A stretch of 64,000 bases of DNA from Mucilaginibacter sp. Bleaf8 (GCF_018390515.1 NZ_JAHBBK010000006.1:124001-188000); one strand, 5' to 3'. Positions 18,553 through 27,651 are shown, numbered from the stretch's first letter. Notes: generated by a model not told the origin, from the sequence alone. Made by a program: numbers and translations.

Positions 18553-19623
18553 CTAAGCTAATAACTCATCCATAACGTATTGTGCTATCCCACCGAGAGG
18601 CAGTACCGATTCTGCGGCGTTGAGCTGAATAGCTTCTTTCGGCATACCGAATACCACACATGAGCGCTCATCCTGTGCAATGGTTCTGCCGCCCGCTTCA
18701 CGGATTTCCAACAGACCTTTTGCGCCGTCATCGCCCATACCGGTCATCAGGATGCCGATGCAGTTCTTGCCTGCGTAAATAGCTGCCGAACGGAATAATA
18801 CATCAACCGATGGCCGATGCCGGTTTACCAGCGGGCCGCTATTCAGTTCCACATAGTATTTTGTACCTCGTCGTTTCACCATCATGTGCTGGTTACCAGG
18901 GGCAATGAGAGCAACTCCGGCTTCAATCAAATCACCATCCTCAGCTTCTTTCACGCGTATCTGGCAAAGGTCATTTAAACGGTCGGCAAATGCTTTGGTA
19001 AAGTTTTCAGGCATGTGCTGTACGATAACTACGCCGGGGGCATCAGGCGGCAAGGCCTCTAAAAACACCTTAATGGCTTCAGTACCACCAGTTGATGCAC
19101 CTACAGCCACAATTTTGGCTGACGTGAGCTGACTGTTTGTCCTCGTAGCCTGCAACACAGCATCTGCAGATAATTTAGGCGGCACTACTGCCATATCAGC
19201 AAAAAACCGCTTTTTTAACTGCGTATGTGCAGCCCTTTTTACTACCTCTCGTATCCTTGAAGCGGCTTCTTCTGTGCTGCCGGAGGTGACAAAAATTTCT
19301 TTTGATAAAACATCCACGGCACCATATTCAAGTGCTTTGTATGCAATTTCGCTACCTTCAGAATCAATATCAGCCAGAAAGACAACCGGTATAGGGTGCT
19401 GCGACATGATTTTTCTGAGAAACGTAAGGCCGTTCATTCTGGGCATGTAATAATCCAGGATAATTACATCCGGCACCTGCTTGGTTAGTTTATTGGCTGC
19501 AATATAAGGATCAGCAGCGGTAGCTATTACTTCAATACTGGGATCGCCATTTAATATTTTATGCAACAGCTGCCTGAACAGGGCCGAGTCATCTACAATC
19601 AATACAGAAACTTGCTCGTTCAT
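18553..19623 (-). CDS. cheB: Chemotaxis response regulator protein-glutamate methylesterase CheB
   Basis: 356 residues from the ATG at 19621-19623, 4 bp after the cheD stop; an upstream ATG inside cheD is less likely. Receiver domain (1-125) has the acidic pair DDS and phospho-acceptor D57 in IILDYYMP. The methylesterase domain (170-355) has S177 in VGASTGGTEA, H203 in VQHMPENF and D299 in TGMGDDGAKG. CheB removes methyl groups from chemoreceptors after phosphorylation by CheA. The usual Ser/Thr switch position of the receiver is Ala (FLAD), which may change signal transfer. Last gene of the chemotaxis operon. Confidence 0.94.
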   Translation of the reverse strand: MNEQVSVLIVDDSALFRQLLHKILNGDPSIEVIATAADPYIAANKLTKQVPDVIILDYYMPRMNGLTFLRKIMSQHPIPVVFLADIDSEGSEIAYKALEYGAVDVLSKEIFVTSGSTEEAASRIREVVKRAAHTQLKKRFFADMAVVPPKLSADAVLQATRTNSQLTSAKIVAVGASTGGTEAIKVFLEALPPDAPGVVIVQHMPENFTKAFADRLNDLCQIRVKEAEDGDLIEAGVALIAPGNQHMMVKRRGTKYYVELNSGPLVNRHRPSVDVLFRSAAIYAGKNCIGILMTGMGDDGAKGLLEIREAGGRTIAQDERSCVVFGMPKEAIQLNAAESVLPLGGIAQYVMDELLA

Positions 19624-19627
19624 GTGA

Positions 19628-20116
19628 TCAGTATTTGAGTTTATTTGGGGCTGGTGCAATGGCATCGGCCGGCTTCATGAATTTTAGCATTACATCGCCA
19701 TTTTCAGAATAAAAAATCAACTTACGGCCCAGGCAGCCGCCTACACTCTGGCTAACAACCGGAATCTTTTCTACGTCCAATATATCAAAGGCAAATTCCG
19801 CATTACGCTGGCCAATCTGAAAAATACCATTTGCATCATGCCTGATGCTTCCGCCGAAAACCTTGGCTTTAAGGTTTGTTTTATAACTGCCCAACCGCAA
19901 CATTTTCTGGATAAGGTTTTGCATAGCAATGTCACCGTATTTGTCGGACAATATACCATTTCCCGTTAGCTTGGGTAACATGAAGTGATTGATGCCGCCA
20001 AAACGCAACACCGGATCCCACAACACCACAGCCACACACGATCCAAGCACCGTATCAACCACATGCGGGCTCCGGTCTGCAAATACTTTTCCGGGAAGTA
20101 AATAAAACTTATCCAT
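19628..20116 (-). CDS. cheD: Chemoreceptor glutamine deamidase CheD
   Basis: 162 residues. Catalytic Cys is C27 in DTVLGSCVAV and the His is H44 in GGINHFMLP, at the same numbering as characterised CheD proteins. GGSIRHDANG and IGQRNAEFA are further family motifs. CheD converts receptor glutamines to glutamates and can interact with CheC-type phosphatases; no cheC is seen here. It lies between cheR and cheB with gaps of 15 and 4 bp. Confidence 0.95.
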   Translation of the reverse strand: MDKFYLLPGKVFADRSPHVVDTVLGSCVAVVLWDPVLRFGGINHFMLPKLTGNGILSDKYGDIAMQNLIQKMLRLGSYKTNLKAKVFGGSIRHDANGIFQIGQRNAEFAFDILDVEKIPVVSQSVGGCLGRKLIFYSENGDVMLKFMKPADAIAPAPNKLKY

Positions 20117-20131
20117 TTAACAGGCTAATTA

Positions 20132-20989
20132 TTAAACCTTCTTGAAAACTGTGGGCCTGATTTGTACCAGGGGTAAATTCATATGGGCCACCGACTCGGA
20201 GTGCCCCAAAAATAAAAAGCCACCGCTTTGTAATTGTGTACACAGCTTTTTAATCACTTTCTCCTGCGTTTGCCGGTCAAAATAAATTAAAACGTTACGG
20301 CAAAATATGACTTGAAATTGCTGTAGCGGACTATAATCATCCTCAATAAAATTCAACCGCTCAAAGTTTACCCTGGCGCGCAACTCAGGCACAATCCGTA
20401 CCGTTTTATTTTGCACATCCTTGCTTTTAAGTAAATACCTGCGTTTTAATGCAAGTGGCACAGGATTTACCTTATCTATTGCATAAACAGCGGTAACCGC
20501 ACTGTTTAAAGCGCGTGTGGAGATGTCTGTACCCAGTATCTGGTATTCAAAACCCTTGTTTTTACTTTGAAATTCGCTGAGTACCATCGCCAGTGTGTAA
20601 GGTTCCTCACCGGTTGAGCAGCCTGCGCTCCAAACACGGAAAGCCTTACCAGCGGGCAATGCGTCCTGAGCAGCAGGCAACACCTCATTATACAGAAAAT
20701 CAAAATGTACCGCTTCGCGAAAAAAGTCAGTTTTATTGGTCGTAACCAGATCCATCATGGGCACCAGTTCCAACCGTTGCCCTTCCGCACTAAAAACATA
20801 ATCGCAATAGGCTTTGTACGAATTCAGATTTAGCGCTGTTAGCCTTTTTTGCAAACGCCCTTCCAGCATCAGCTTTTTTGATGACGGGAGCTTGATGCCA
20901 TAATGCGTATAAATAAAAGCGCTTAACCGGCTAAAATCTGTATTGGAAAGCCCGCTGCCTAAAGGCTTAGATGGGGGAACATAACTCAT
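20132..20989 (-). CDS. cheR: Chemoreceptor glutamate methyltransferase CheR
   Basis: 285 residues. The N-terminal helical domain (about 15-80) precedes the SAM-dependent methyltransferase domain with NKTDFFRE (85-92), SAM loop VWSAGCSTGEEPYTLA (119-134), LGTDIS (152-157) and IFCRNVLIYF (228-237). A beta-subdomain lies about 183-215, the part that in some CheR proteins binds a receptor C-terminal pentapeptide. Both receptors encoded next door end in motifs fitting such a site. It transfers methyl groups to receptor glutamates for adaptation. Confidence 0.95.
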   Translation of the reverse strand: MSYVPPSKPLGSGLSNTDFSRLSAFIYTHYGIKLPSSKKLMLEGRLQKRLTALNLNSYKAYCDYVFSAEGQRLELVPMMDLVTTNKTDFFREAVHFDFLYNEVLPAAQDALPAGKAFRVWSAGCSTGEEPYTLAMVLSEFQSKNKGFEYQILGTDISTRALNSAVTAVYAIDKVNPVPLALKRRYLLKSKDVQNKTVRIVPELRARVNFERLNFIEDDYSPLQQFQVIFCRNVLIYFDRQTQEKVIKKLCTQLQSGGFLFLGHSESVAHMNLPLVQIRPTVFKKV

Positions 20990-21004
20990 ATTGCTGCACC
21001 CTCA

Positions 21005-22651
21005 TTAAAACTTTTCGTATTCTGAATCCAGCGAATCCATATTCAATTTCACCCCGTTCAATTTCTGCTTCGGTAACTTACCCGGTTTATTAGCACTGTT
21101 ATTATAGCGCTTAGAAATCAGGTCGGATCGTATTGCAGTACGGGTTACTTTAGAAGCTGTTTCAAGCTTAAAGAAAGAGATCATATCTTTCAGCTGCTCG
21201 GCCTGAGCGGAAAGTTCTTCGGCACTGGCCGCCATTTCTTCTGATGTAGCCGCATTTTGCTGCGTTACCTGGTTGAGTTGCTGCATGGCATCGTTAATTT
21301 GCTCCGCACCCAAGTTTTGCTCGGCGCTGGATGCACTGATTTCCTCTACCAGGCGAGCCGTGTGCTGGATATCGGGCACAATGAGTCCTAATAAAATACC
21401 TGATTTTTCGGCAATGGTGACGCCCGATCTCGACAATTCAATAATTTCTGTTGCAGCAGCCTGCGATTTTTCAGCCAGCTTTCGCACCTCTGCCGCTACT
21501 ACTGCAAAGCCCCTTCCCTGATCGCCTGCACGGGCGGCTTCCACGGCGGCGTTAAGCGCTAATATATTGGTCTGGCGGGCAATTTCACTGATTACATGAA
21601 TCTTATCAGCAATCGACCGCATAGAGCCCAGGGCGTCTTGCACCGCGGTACTGCCATTCATTACATCGGTGGAAGCTTTAACCGCAATCTTTTTAGTTTC
21701 GATGGCGTTCTCGGCACTTTGCTGCACATTCGCTACCATCTCTTCCATTGAAGATGACACCTGCTCGGTGGCCGCGGCCTGTTCCGTTGCCCCTTCAGAC
21801 ATTTGTTCTGACGACGCACTTAACTCCTGGCTGGCTGCCACAATATGATCTGATGCAGAATTTACATACACAATTACCTCCTTGATTTTATCTGTCATCA
21901 TTTTGAGGTCACTTAACACTACGCCAATCTCGTCATTGTTTTTTGGCTGTATGTCTACGGTCAAATCGCCTTCAGATAACCGCGAAATAACCTGTGATGC
22001 ATAATCAATAGACCTACGTATACTTTTGATGATAGCTATTGAAACAACAACGGAGATAACAATACCCAACATAACAAAGATGCACGCACTGATTTTGGTT
22101 TCGGTATAAACGGCCTCCCCCTGCTGGTACTCGCGCTCAGCTACCGTCATTTGAATATTGATCAGTTGCCCGATCTTATTAATGGTAGGATCAATAGCCG
22201 GGTGAAGTGTATTCGGAATAAATACCGACAGCGCTTTTTTATCTCCTTTTGCCAAAATTTCATGCAGTTGGCCAAGCACGGCATCTGCATTTTGCATCAG
22301 TTTTTCTGCGTCTGCCGCTATAAGTTCTTCTTCGGGTGTACTATCGGCCGTTAAATAAGTTTTCCAGCTATCTTTAATAACTTGCTCGGCAGCTTTTATT
22401 TCCCGGTCGCCCGCTTTAAAGGCAAGCGCGCCCTTACTCATTTTGTGAGCATCATTCAGTATGCCGATGCCATACTGCGCAGCAATGATGTTTAATTGCT
22501 TTAAGCCAACCACACGGTCCTTGTAGATCGTTTCCAGCGAGCTGTTTACCTTGCTGATGTTAACAAGGTTATACACGCCCATAGCAACCAGTACTACAGA
22601 TGACAGTAAAGCCAGAATAAAAAGCTTGGTTGATATTTTAATACGGTTCAT
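21005..22651 (-). CDS. Methyl-accepting chemotaxis protein with HAMP domain
   Basis: 548 residues from the ATG at 22649-22651; a TTG two codons upstream is possible. Layout: short cytoplasmic N-terminus, TM1 about 9-30, periplasmic four-helix-bundle sensor (about 31-187), TM2 about 188-208, HAMP about 209-262, then the long coiled-coil signalling domain. The hairpin tip reads ARQTNILALNAAVEAARAGD, with GRGFAVVAAEVRKLA after it. The C-terminus is a flexible linker ending EYEKF, fitting the CheR-tether pattern x-[HFYW]-x2-[HFYW]. It is paired with a second receptor 33 bp upstream that lacks the HAMP segment. Ligand unknown. Confidence 0.93.
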   Translation of the reverse strand: MNRIKISTKLFILALLSSVVLVAMGVYNLVNISKVNSSLETIYKDRVVGLKQLNIIAAQYGIGILNDAHKMSKGALAFKAGDREIKAAEQVIKDSWKTYLTADSTPEEELIAADAEKLMQNADAVLGQLHEILAKGDKKALSVFIPNTLHPAIDPTINKIGQLINIQMTVAEREYQQGEAVYTETKISACIFVMLGIVISVVVSIAIIKSIRRSIDYASQVISRLSEGDLTVDIQPKNNDEIGVVLSDLKMMTDKIKEVIVYVNSASDHIVAASQELSASSEQMSEGATEQAAATEQVSSSMEEMVANVQQSAENAIETKKIAVKASTDVMNGSTAVQDALGSMRSIADKIHVISEIARQTNILALNAAVEAARAGDQGRGFAVVAAEVRKLAEKSQAAATEIIELSRSGVTIAEKSGILLGLIVPDIQHTARLVEEISASSAEQNLGAEQINDAMQQLNQVTQQNAATSEEMAASAEELSAQAEQLKDMISFFKLETASKVTRTAIRSDLISKRYNNSANKPGKLPKQKLNGVKLNMDSLDSEYEKF

Positions 22652-22683
22652 AATCAATAGTTTATTTTTTTAGGTTTAGAAGA

Positions 22684-24249
22684 TCAATACCGCTCGTACT
22701 TATCGTCTAACGTGTCTTTTCCGTTCATATTAAGCTGAATGCCTGAACGGCTTTTATAGCTTGCCGTGCTTCTGCTTTTAGGTGTCTGCTTTTTAACGGC
22801 AGGTATATTTGCGTTGCGCTGGCTAACCATTTGGCCGGGGTATGGTGCAGTTAAGCGCACATCGTTACCCAAATCAAAGTTAATTACATCCCTTAATTGC
22901 TCTGCCTGGCTGGCCAGTTCTTCCGAACTTGCAGCCATTTCTTCAGAGGTTGCTGCGTTTTGCTGAATAACCTGATTGAGTTGCTGCAGCGCATTATTCA
23001 CTTCGGCTGCGCCGCTGTTTTGTTCGATACTCGATAAGCTGATTTCCTGTACCAGCCTGGCCGTTTTTTGTATCTCCGGAACAATAGCTTCTAAAAGCTG
23101 CCCTGATTTTTCGGCTACGGCAACGCCCGACCGGGAAAGGTTATTGATCTCAAGCGCTGCAGTCTGGCTGCGTTCGGCCAGTTTTCTTACCTCTGCCGCC
23201 ACCACGGCAAAGCCTCTTCCATAATCACCGGCCCGGGCCGCCTCCACAGCAGCATTCAGTGCCAAGAGATTGGTTTGACGTGCAATATCACCGATAATAG
23301 TAATACGCTCAGCAATCTCTTTCATGGATTGTACCGTGTGATTAACAGCCTTACTGCCGTCCACAATATGAGTGGCGGCTTCGAGAGCAATACGCTCGGT
23401 CATGCGGGCATTTTCTGTATTTTGTTGTATCCCGGCGGCTATTTCTTCCATAGCAGAAGATACCTGTTCGGCAGATGCAGCCTGCTCCGTTGCCCCTTCA
23501 GACATTTGCTGGGCAGATGCGCTCATTTCGCCGCTGGCGGCCGATATATTGTCGGAAGCGGTTTGTACATAAGCCACCAATTCTTTAAGTTTTTTTACGA
23601 TATTTTCGACGTTACGTACAATGATTATAGAAAAGCCCAAACCAAATACGATAGCACCGATAATAAGATATAAAGATTGCGAACGGGCATGCTCATAAAT
23701 ATCTGCTGATGTTTTATTAGCATTTTCGGCAGTTTTAAGCTGCAAATCGGACAGCCTGCTGATATTCTGCGTAACGGGATCAATTTTAGCATAAAGCTCT
23801 TTTTTAGCATAGGCCTCCAGGGCTACTGAATCTTTTCGTTGCAGAATATCTTCCAAATGATCAATCGATGCGTTGGCTTCTTCAATAAGAGGTGCTGTTT
23901 GCGTAGCCAGTTCTTTTTCATCTGCCGAAAGTACCGTGTTGCGGTAACTATACCAGCTTGCCTGTATATCATGACGTGCCTGACTGATACCGTGCAGGCC
24001 TGCCTGCCAGCTCAAATTACCGGCTCTGATCTTGTGAACACCGTCAACAATGGTTACGGCATACTGGTCTGAGACCACTTTTAACTGCCTTAACGGTAAA
24101 ACATCGTTGTTAAACGTGTTCGCCTGAGAGTCATTTACTCTTTTAAGATCCCGTTCGGCATTAAAGCCTATAACCCCGATGATCAGAATCAGCATACCGA
24201 CCAGCATATATAGCTTGGTAGATATCTTTATATTATTTATGCGCTGCAT
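22684..24249 (-). CDS. Methyl-accepting chemotaxis protein lacking a HAMP domain
   Basis: 521 residues, a clear paralogue of the next gene. TM1 is about 11-30, the four-helix-bundle sensor about 31-190 and TM2 about 192-211. After TM2 only about 14 residues separate the membrane from the signalling helices, whereas the paralogue has about 50 more residues forming HAMP. The signalling tip ARQTNLLALNAAVEAARAGD is intact. The C-terminus ends KYERY, again fitting the CheR-tether pattern. It follows cheW by 12 bp. Direct coupling of TM2 to the signalling bundle is inferred; I did not find HAMP residues elsewhere in the protein. Confidence 0.93.
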   Translation of the reverse strand: MQRINNIKISTKLYMLVGMLILIIGVIGFNAERDLKRVNDSQANTFNNDVLPLRQLKVVSDQYAVTIVDGVHKIRAGNLSWQAGLHGISQARHDIQASWYSYRNTVLSADEKELATQTAPLIEEANASIDHLEDILQRKDSVALEAYAKKELYAKIDPVTQNISRLSDLQLKTAENANKTSADIYEHARSQSLYLIIGAIVFGLGFSIIIVRNVENIVKKLKELVAYVQTASDNISAASGEMSASAQQMSEGATEQAASAEQVSSAMEEIAAGIQQNTENARMTERIALEAATHIVDGSKAVNHTVQSMKEIAERITIIGDIARQTNLLALNAAVEAARAGDYGRGFAVVAAEVRKLAERSQTAALEINNLSRSGVAVAEKSGQLLEAIVPEIQKTARLVQEISLSSIEQNSGAAEVNNALQQLNQVIQQNAATSEEMAASSEELASQAEQLRDVINFDLGNDVRLTAPYPGQMVSQRNANIPAVKKQTPKSRSTASYKSRSGIQLNMNGKDTLDDKYERY

Positions 24250-24261
24250 GGTTGCGGTTTG

Positions 24262-24735
24262 TTAATTTTCGGACAAGGCACTGATGTCGTCGACAGCAAA
24301 AACTTTGTCGATATTGATGGTTAGGATAAAATCTTCGTCGGCTTTGGCAATTCCCGAAACGTAATCCTCCCGGTAGCTGGCTCCCATACTTACGGGCGGT
24401 TGTATCTGGTCGGGCGTCAGGTCAATTACCTTTTGCACCGCATCTACAATGGCACCAACCTGCACCGGCCCGTTTTCGGTTTGGGTAGTTAGCACAATAA
24501 TGCAGGTATCAATAGTAAAATCTGTTTCCTGCATGCGGAACTTGATGCGGGTATCAATAACCGGCAAAACATTACCCCTGAGGTTAATTACTCCACGCAT
24601 AAAGTCAGGCGCGCCTGGTATTTTGGTAATAGGCTTCATTTCCAGAATTTCGAGCACCTGCCCTACATTAAATGCAAACAACTCCTGCTCCAGCCTGAAG
24701 GTCAGGTAGGCATGTATTTCGGTGTTAGCTGACAT
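24262..24735 (-). CDS. cheW: Chemotaxis coupling protein CheW
   Basis: 157 residues covering one CheW beta-barrel domain. Family motifs: YLTFRLEQELFAFNVGQVLE at the start, PDFMRGVINLRGNVLPVID in the middle and VQVGAIVDAVQKVI later. CheW links chemoreceptors to CheA. Its start overlaps the 3' end of cheA by 11 bp, so translation is probably coupled. Confidence 0.95.
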   Translation of the reverse strand: MSANTEIHAYLTFRLEQELFAFNVGQVLEILEMKPITKIPGAPDFMRGVINLRGNVLPVIDTRIKFRMQETDFTIDTCIIVLTTQTENGPVQVGAIVDAVQKVIDLTPDQIQPPVSMGASYREDYVSGIAKADEDFILTINIDKVFAVDDISALSEN

Positions 24736-26707
24736 GTGTTAATCTTTTTCTTTGTAAATATTGTTCGGCTACCTTGATGGTATCCAGCACCAGGGCAATA
24801 CTGCCATCGCCCAGAATGGTAGCCCCGGATATATTTTCTATCTTTTGATAGTGCTTGCCCAAGGACTTTAATACGGCCTGAAACTTGCCTATTACCCGGT
24901 CTACCAGTAAGGCTATCCGTTTTTCTTCAAAATACACAAGCACCACCTCACGCGCGGCGCTATCTGCTGCGGTACCGCCATATTCCTGTGAAAGATCAAT
25001 GTAAGGTATCTGCTGACCGTCCAGAATCAGTACTTTATGGAAATGGTTGATTTGCTGAACTGCCGGAGCCTCCAGGCACCGCTCAACGGCCGAAAGCGGA
25101 ATCACGTATGAGCCATCATTGATCTGTACCAGCAGCCCATCAATGATAGAAACAGTTAGCGGCAACTTAATAATGATTGTGGTGCCCTGGTTAACAACCG
25201 AGGTTATCTTGATTTGCCCCCGTATGTCTTCTATTTTACGCTTTACCACATCCATGCCTACGCCCCGCCCGGATATAGAACTGATCCGTTCGGCCGTAGA
25301 AAATCCGGGAAGGAAAATCAGGCTAAATATCTCTGCTTCACTTAAAACTTCATCCTTACCGATTAAGCCCTTTTCGATAGCCTTTAAACGGATTTTTTCC
25401 GGATCCATACCCCGGCCATCGTCCTGTATTTCAATGTAAACGTTTGTGCCTGCGCAATAGGCTTTGAACACAATGCGACCTTGTTTTCTCTTACCAAGCT
25501 TTAAGCGGGTTGCCTCGTCTTCAATACCGTGGTCAACACTGTTGCGCAACACGTGCATCAATGGGTCTGATAATCCCTCGATGATATTCTTATCCAGCTC
25601 GGTTTCCACCCCCTCGGTCACAAACTCAATTTCTTTATGCAGCTCATCTGCCAGGTCTCTTACCAGTCGGTTAAACGGGGTAAGCATTGTTTTAACAGGT
25701 AACAGGCATAAACTGAAAGCGTTGTCGCGTAGCCGGGTTAGTATTTTTTCGAAGTTTTCGGAAACTCCCATCAGCTCGGGCTGTGCACTCTCCCCCGCTA
25801 TGATGCCCAATTTGGCCTGCAGGGTAATCAGCTCGCTAACCAGCCCCATCAGGTTATCCAGCTTTTCGGATGGCACCCTAATGCTCGAAATCACGTTGGT
25901 GCGTTGTGGCACAACTGTATTTGCGGCACCTGCCTGCGCTGGTTGTTCGGCTTGTATGCTCTTTACATCAACCGCGTCTACTTTCGGCTGTACCTCTTTG
26001 ATATCAAGTTTACAACGCCCGGTTACAAATAAAAAAACCTGCTGTATAGCATCCAGACCGGCCGCTGTTTGAAGTTCAATATCCCACGAAGTGTAACAAT
26101 ACGTAGGCTCGATATCTTGCAGCGCTGGTATAGCTGCCGTGTTACAGGAAATATGGCACTCACCTAATGATTGCAGGTCGGCCAGTAAAGTAAGCGGATT
26201 GGTACCGTTATAAAACAGCTCCTGATGCGGTGCAAAATGAATAGCGTAGATTTTTACCCCTGCCTCCTGCTCATCATTATTGCTTGTAATAGATGCAGGT
26301 GTTTGATGTACCTTATTCAAGGCAGCTTCAATATCCTGAAGCAAGGTTGCTATGCGAACGTTAAGCGCTTTGTGTGTTTCACTGGCGGCCACAGATTGAT
26401 CAGTAGGGCTTTTAACCAGCGTAAACAGATGATCTACCGCGGCCAGCGTGGTATTGAGTATCGGTTTAGTAAGCTGCTGCTGCCCGTTACGGATATATTC
26501 GTAAACAGATTCCAGCTGATGGGTAAAGTTTGCAACGATGCTAAAACCGAACATACTGCTGTTACCTTTAATGGTATGCAGGGCCCGGAAAACCTGCTGA
26601 ATCAGCGCAGCATCATGTGGCGTTACCTCCATTAAAAGCAGCGCTTTTTCCACTTCTGAGAGCAATTCCAGGCTTTCTTCTATAAAGGTATCGTTGTACT
26701 GCTCCAT
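24725..26707 (-). CDS. cheA: Chemotaxis histidine kinase CheA
   Basis: 660 residues with full domain order. P1 phosphotransfer domain has H44 in RALHTIKGNSSMF. A second small domain spans about 150-240. The P3 dimerisation helices lie about 275-345. The P4 ATPase has N box HVLRNSVDHG (385-394), G1 DDGRGMD (429-435) and G2 ISGRGVGMD (478-486). The CheW-like P5 is about 515-650. It autophosphorylates and passes phosphate to CheB and probably the receiver protein encoded just upstream. Its ATG overlaps the stop of that gene by 1 nt (TAATG). Confidence 0.95.
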   Translation of the reverse strand: MEQYNDTFIEESLELLSEVEKALLLMEVTPHDAALIQQVFRALHTIKGNSSMFGFSIVANFTHQLESVYEYIRNGQQQLTKPILNTTLAAVDHLFTLVKSPTDQSVAASETHKALNVRIATLLQDIEAALNKVHQTPASITSNNDEQEAGVKIYAIHFAPHQELFYNGTNPLTLLADLQSLGECHISCNTAAIPALQDIEPTYCYTSWDIELQTAAGLDAIQQVFLFVTGRCKLDIKEVQPKVDAVDVKSIQAEQPAQAGAANTVVPQRTNVISSIRVPSEKLDNLMGLVSELITLQAKLGIIAGESAQPELMGVSENFEKILTRLRDNAFSLCLLPVKTMLTPFNRLVRDLADELHKEIEFVTEGVETELDKNIIEGLSDPLMHVLRNSVDHGIEDEATRLKLGKRKQGRIVFKAYCAGTNVYIEIQDDGRGMDPEKIRLKAIEKGLIGKDEVLSEAEIFSLIFLPGFSTAERISSISGRGVGMDVVKRKIEDIRGQIKITSVVNQGTTIIIKLPLTVSIIDGLLVQINDGSYVIPLSAVERCLEAPAVQQINHFHKVLILDGQQIPYIDLSQEYGGTAADSAAREVVLVYFEEKRIALLVDRVIGKFQAVLKSLGKHYQKIENISGATILGDGSIALVLDTIKVAEQYLQRKRLTHVS

Positions 26708-27075
26708 TATTGTACAAGCTTGGTTACGGTGTTAACCAGTTTATCTTTAATTCCGTCTTTGTCAAACAATATCGTAGCCATAGAGGTACTAATAGTTTCC
26801 TCTACATGGTTAAACGGCGCACCCATAAAAAGGATAGCCGGCAAAAAGCGATAATAAGCTATGCTTCGCATTGCCTTAATGAGCGCAATGCCGTCCATTT
26901 CGGGCATATTCAAGTCGGTTATCAGTAAATCTATATCCTGCCCGTTCAGGTGTGCCAGGCCTTCGCTGCCACTGGTTGCCGAAATAACCTGATAACCTGC
27001 TTTTTTTAGGGCAAGGCTGGTTAGCCGGATCACCATATCCGAATCATCAACCAAAAGTATAGTGCGGCTTTTCAT
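26707..27075 (-). CDS. Single-domain response regulator, CheY-like
   Basis: 122 residues, a stand-alone receiver. DDSD (10-13) and phospho-acceptor D54 in LLITDLNMP are intact. The output-side residues are unusual: the Thr/Ser switch position is Gly (LFMGAP) and the Lys is followed by Asp rather than Pro (FDKDG). It lies between the STAS gene (4-nt ATGA overlap) and cheA (1-nt overlap). It may be the output of the system or a phosphate sink; its target cannot be read from sequence. Confidence 0.88.
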   Translation of the reverse strand: MKSRTILLVDDSDMVIRLTSLALKKAGYQVISATSGSEGLAHLNGQDIDLLITDLNMPEMDGIALIKAMRSIAYYRFLPAILFMGAPFNHVEETISTSMATILFDKDGIKDKLVNTVTKLVQ

Positions 27076-27389
27076 ACTTTTTCTTTCGATACAAGATGAG
27101 TAAATCCTGAGAGGGCAAGCACGCGCTGCAGATACTCATCAGGTTCAAAAAGCAATTGGATGCGTTTACCCTCCACCTCAACGCTCTTTTTAAGTGCCGA
27201 TAGCAACTGCAGACCAGCTACATCTATGCGCTCAATGTTTTGCAGATGAATATTGGCCCGGCTGTAAGTACGCAGAATGGTAAGCAACTCCGCTTGAATT
27301 GCGGCTGCATCGCGAACAATCAGACTACCTTCGAGAAAAATTTTTGCTGTATTTTCACTTACAGAATCCAAACGCACTTCAAAACTCAT
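27072..27389 (-). CDS. STAS-domain protein of the chemotaxis operon
   Basis: 105 residues from the ATG at 27387-27389; one STAS fold. The central motif is RIDVAGLQLLSAL. In anti-sigma antagonists the equivalent motif is D-S-S-G with a phosphorylated Ser; here Ala replaces it, so regulation by serine phosphorylation is unlikely. STAS proteins of this D-x-A-G-L-Q-L-L type are known in other chemotaxis operons, where their role is poorly defined. First gene of the operon, overlapping the receiver gene by 4 nt. Confidence 0.85.
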   Translation of the reverse strand: MSFEVRLDSVSENTAKIFLEGSLIVRDAAAIQAELLTILRTYSRANIHLQNIERIDVAGLQLLSALKKSVEVEGKRIQLLFEPDEYLQRVLALSGFTHLVSKEKV

Positions 27390-27497
27390 CAACCGGAAAA
27401 GAATAATTTCTTAATTGATGATTTTACGAATTCCATACAGATAAGTTACACCCTGCTGGAATAAGTTGTAAGGAGCAGCACACGCTGCTTATTGCGC

Positions 27498-27528
27498 TTG
27501 TAGCAGCTATTAAAGCCTAATATATTTA
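27498..27528 (+). promoter_or_regulatory. Candidate promoter of the sigma factor operon
   Basis: TTG at 27498-27500 and TATATTTA at 27521-27528, spaced by 20 bp, resemble the Bacteroidota -33/-7 pair TTTG and TAnnTTTG with one mismatch in the latter. It lies upstream of both possible sigma factor start codons. Confidence 0.35.
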
Positions 27529-27651
27529 TAAATGGAGGCGTTGTTTAATTACTACGGAGACAGCAAAAATTTATTTTTATTTTCAGGCAACCTTTTGTTT
27601 GCGGCATGCGTGATACACACAGATAAGGATTACAATTTAGCAGAAGCCCTC

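Noticed and set aside
27072..27389. Reading the STAS protein as an anti-sigma factor antagonist controlling the divergent sigma factor
   Set aside because: The phosphorylatable Ser is Ala, no serine kinase anti-sigma gene is present, and the sigma factor here has an ECF-type partner of a different class. Overlap with the receiver gene ties it to chemotaxis.
27532..27651. 40-residue N-terminal extension of the sigma factor from an upstream ATG
   Set aside because: The extension does not look like sigma region 1 or 2 and the ATG pair at 27652/27655 gives the normal family start. Kept as an alternative start only.
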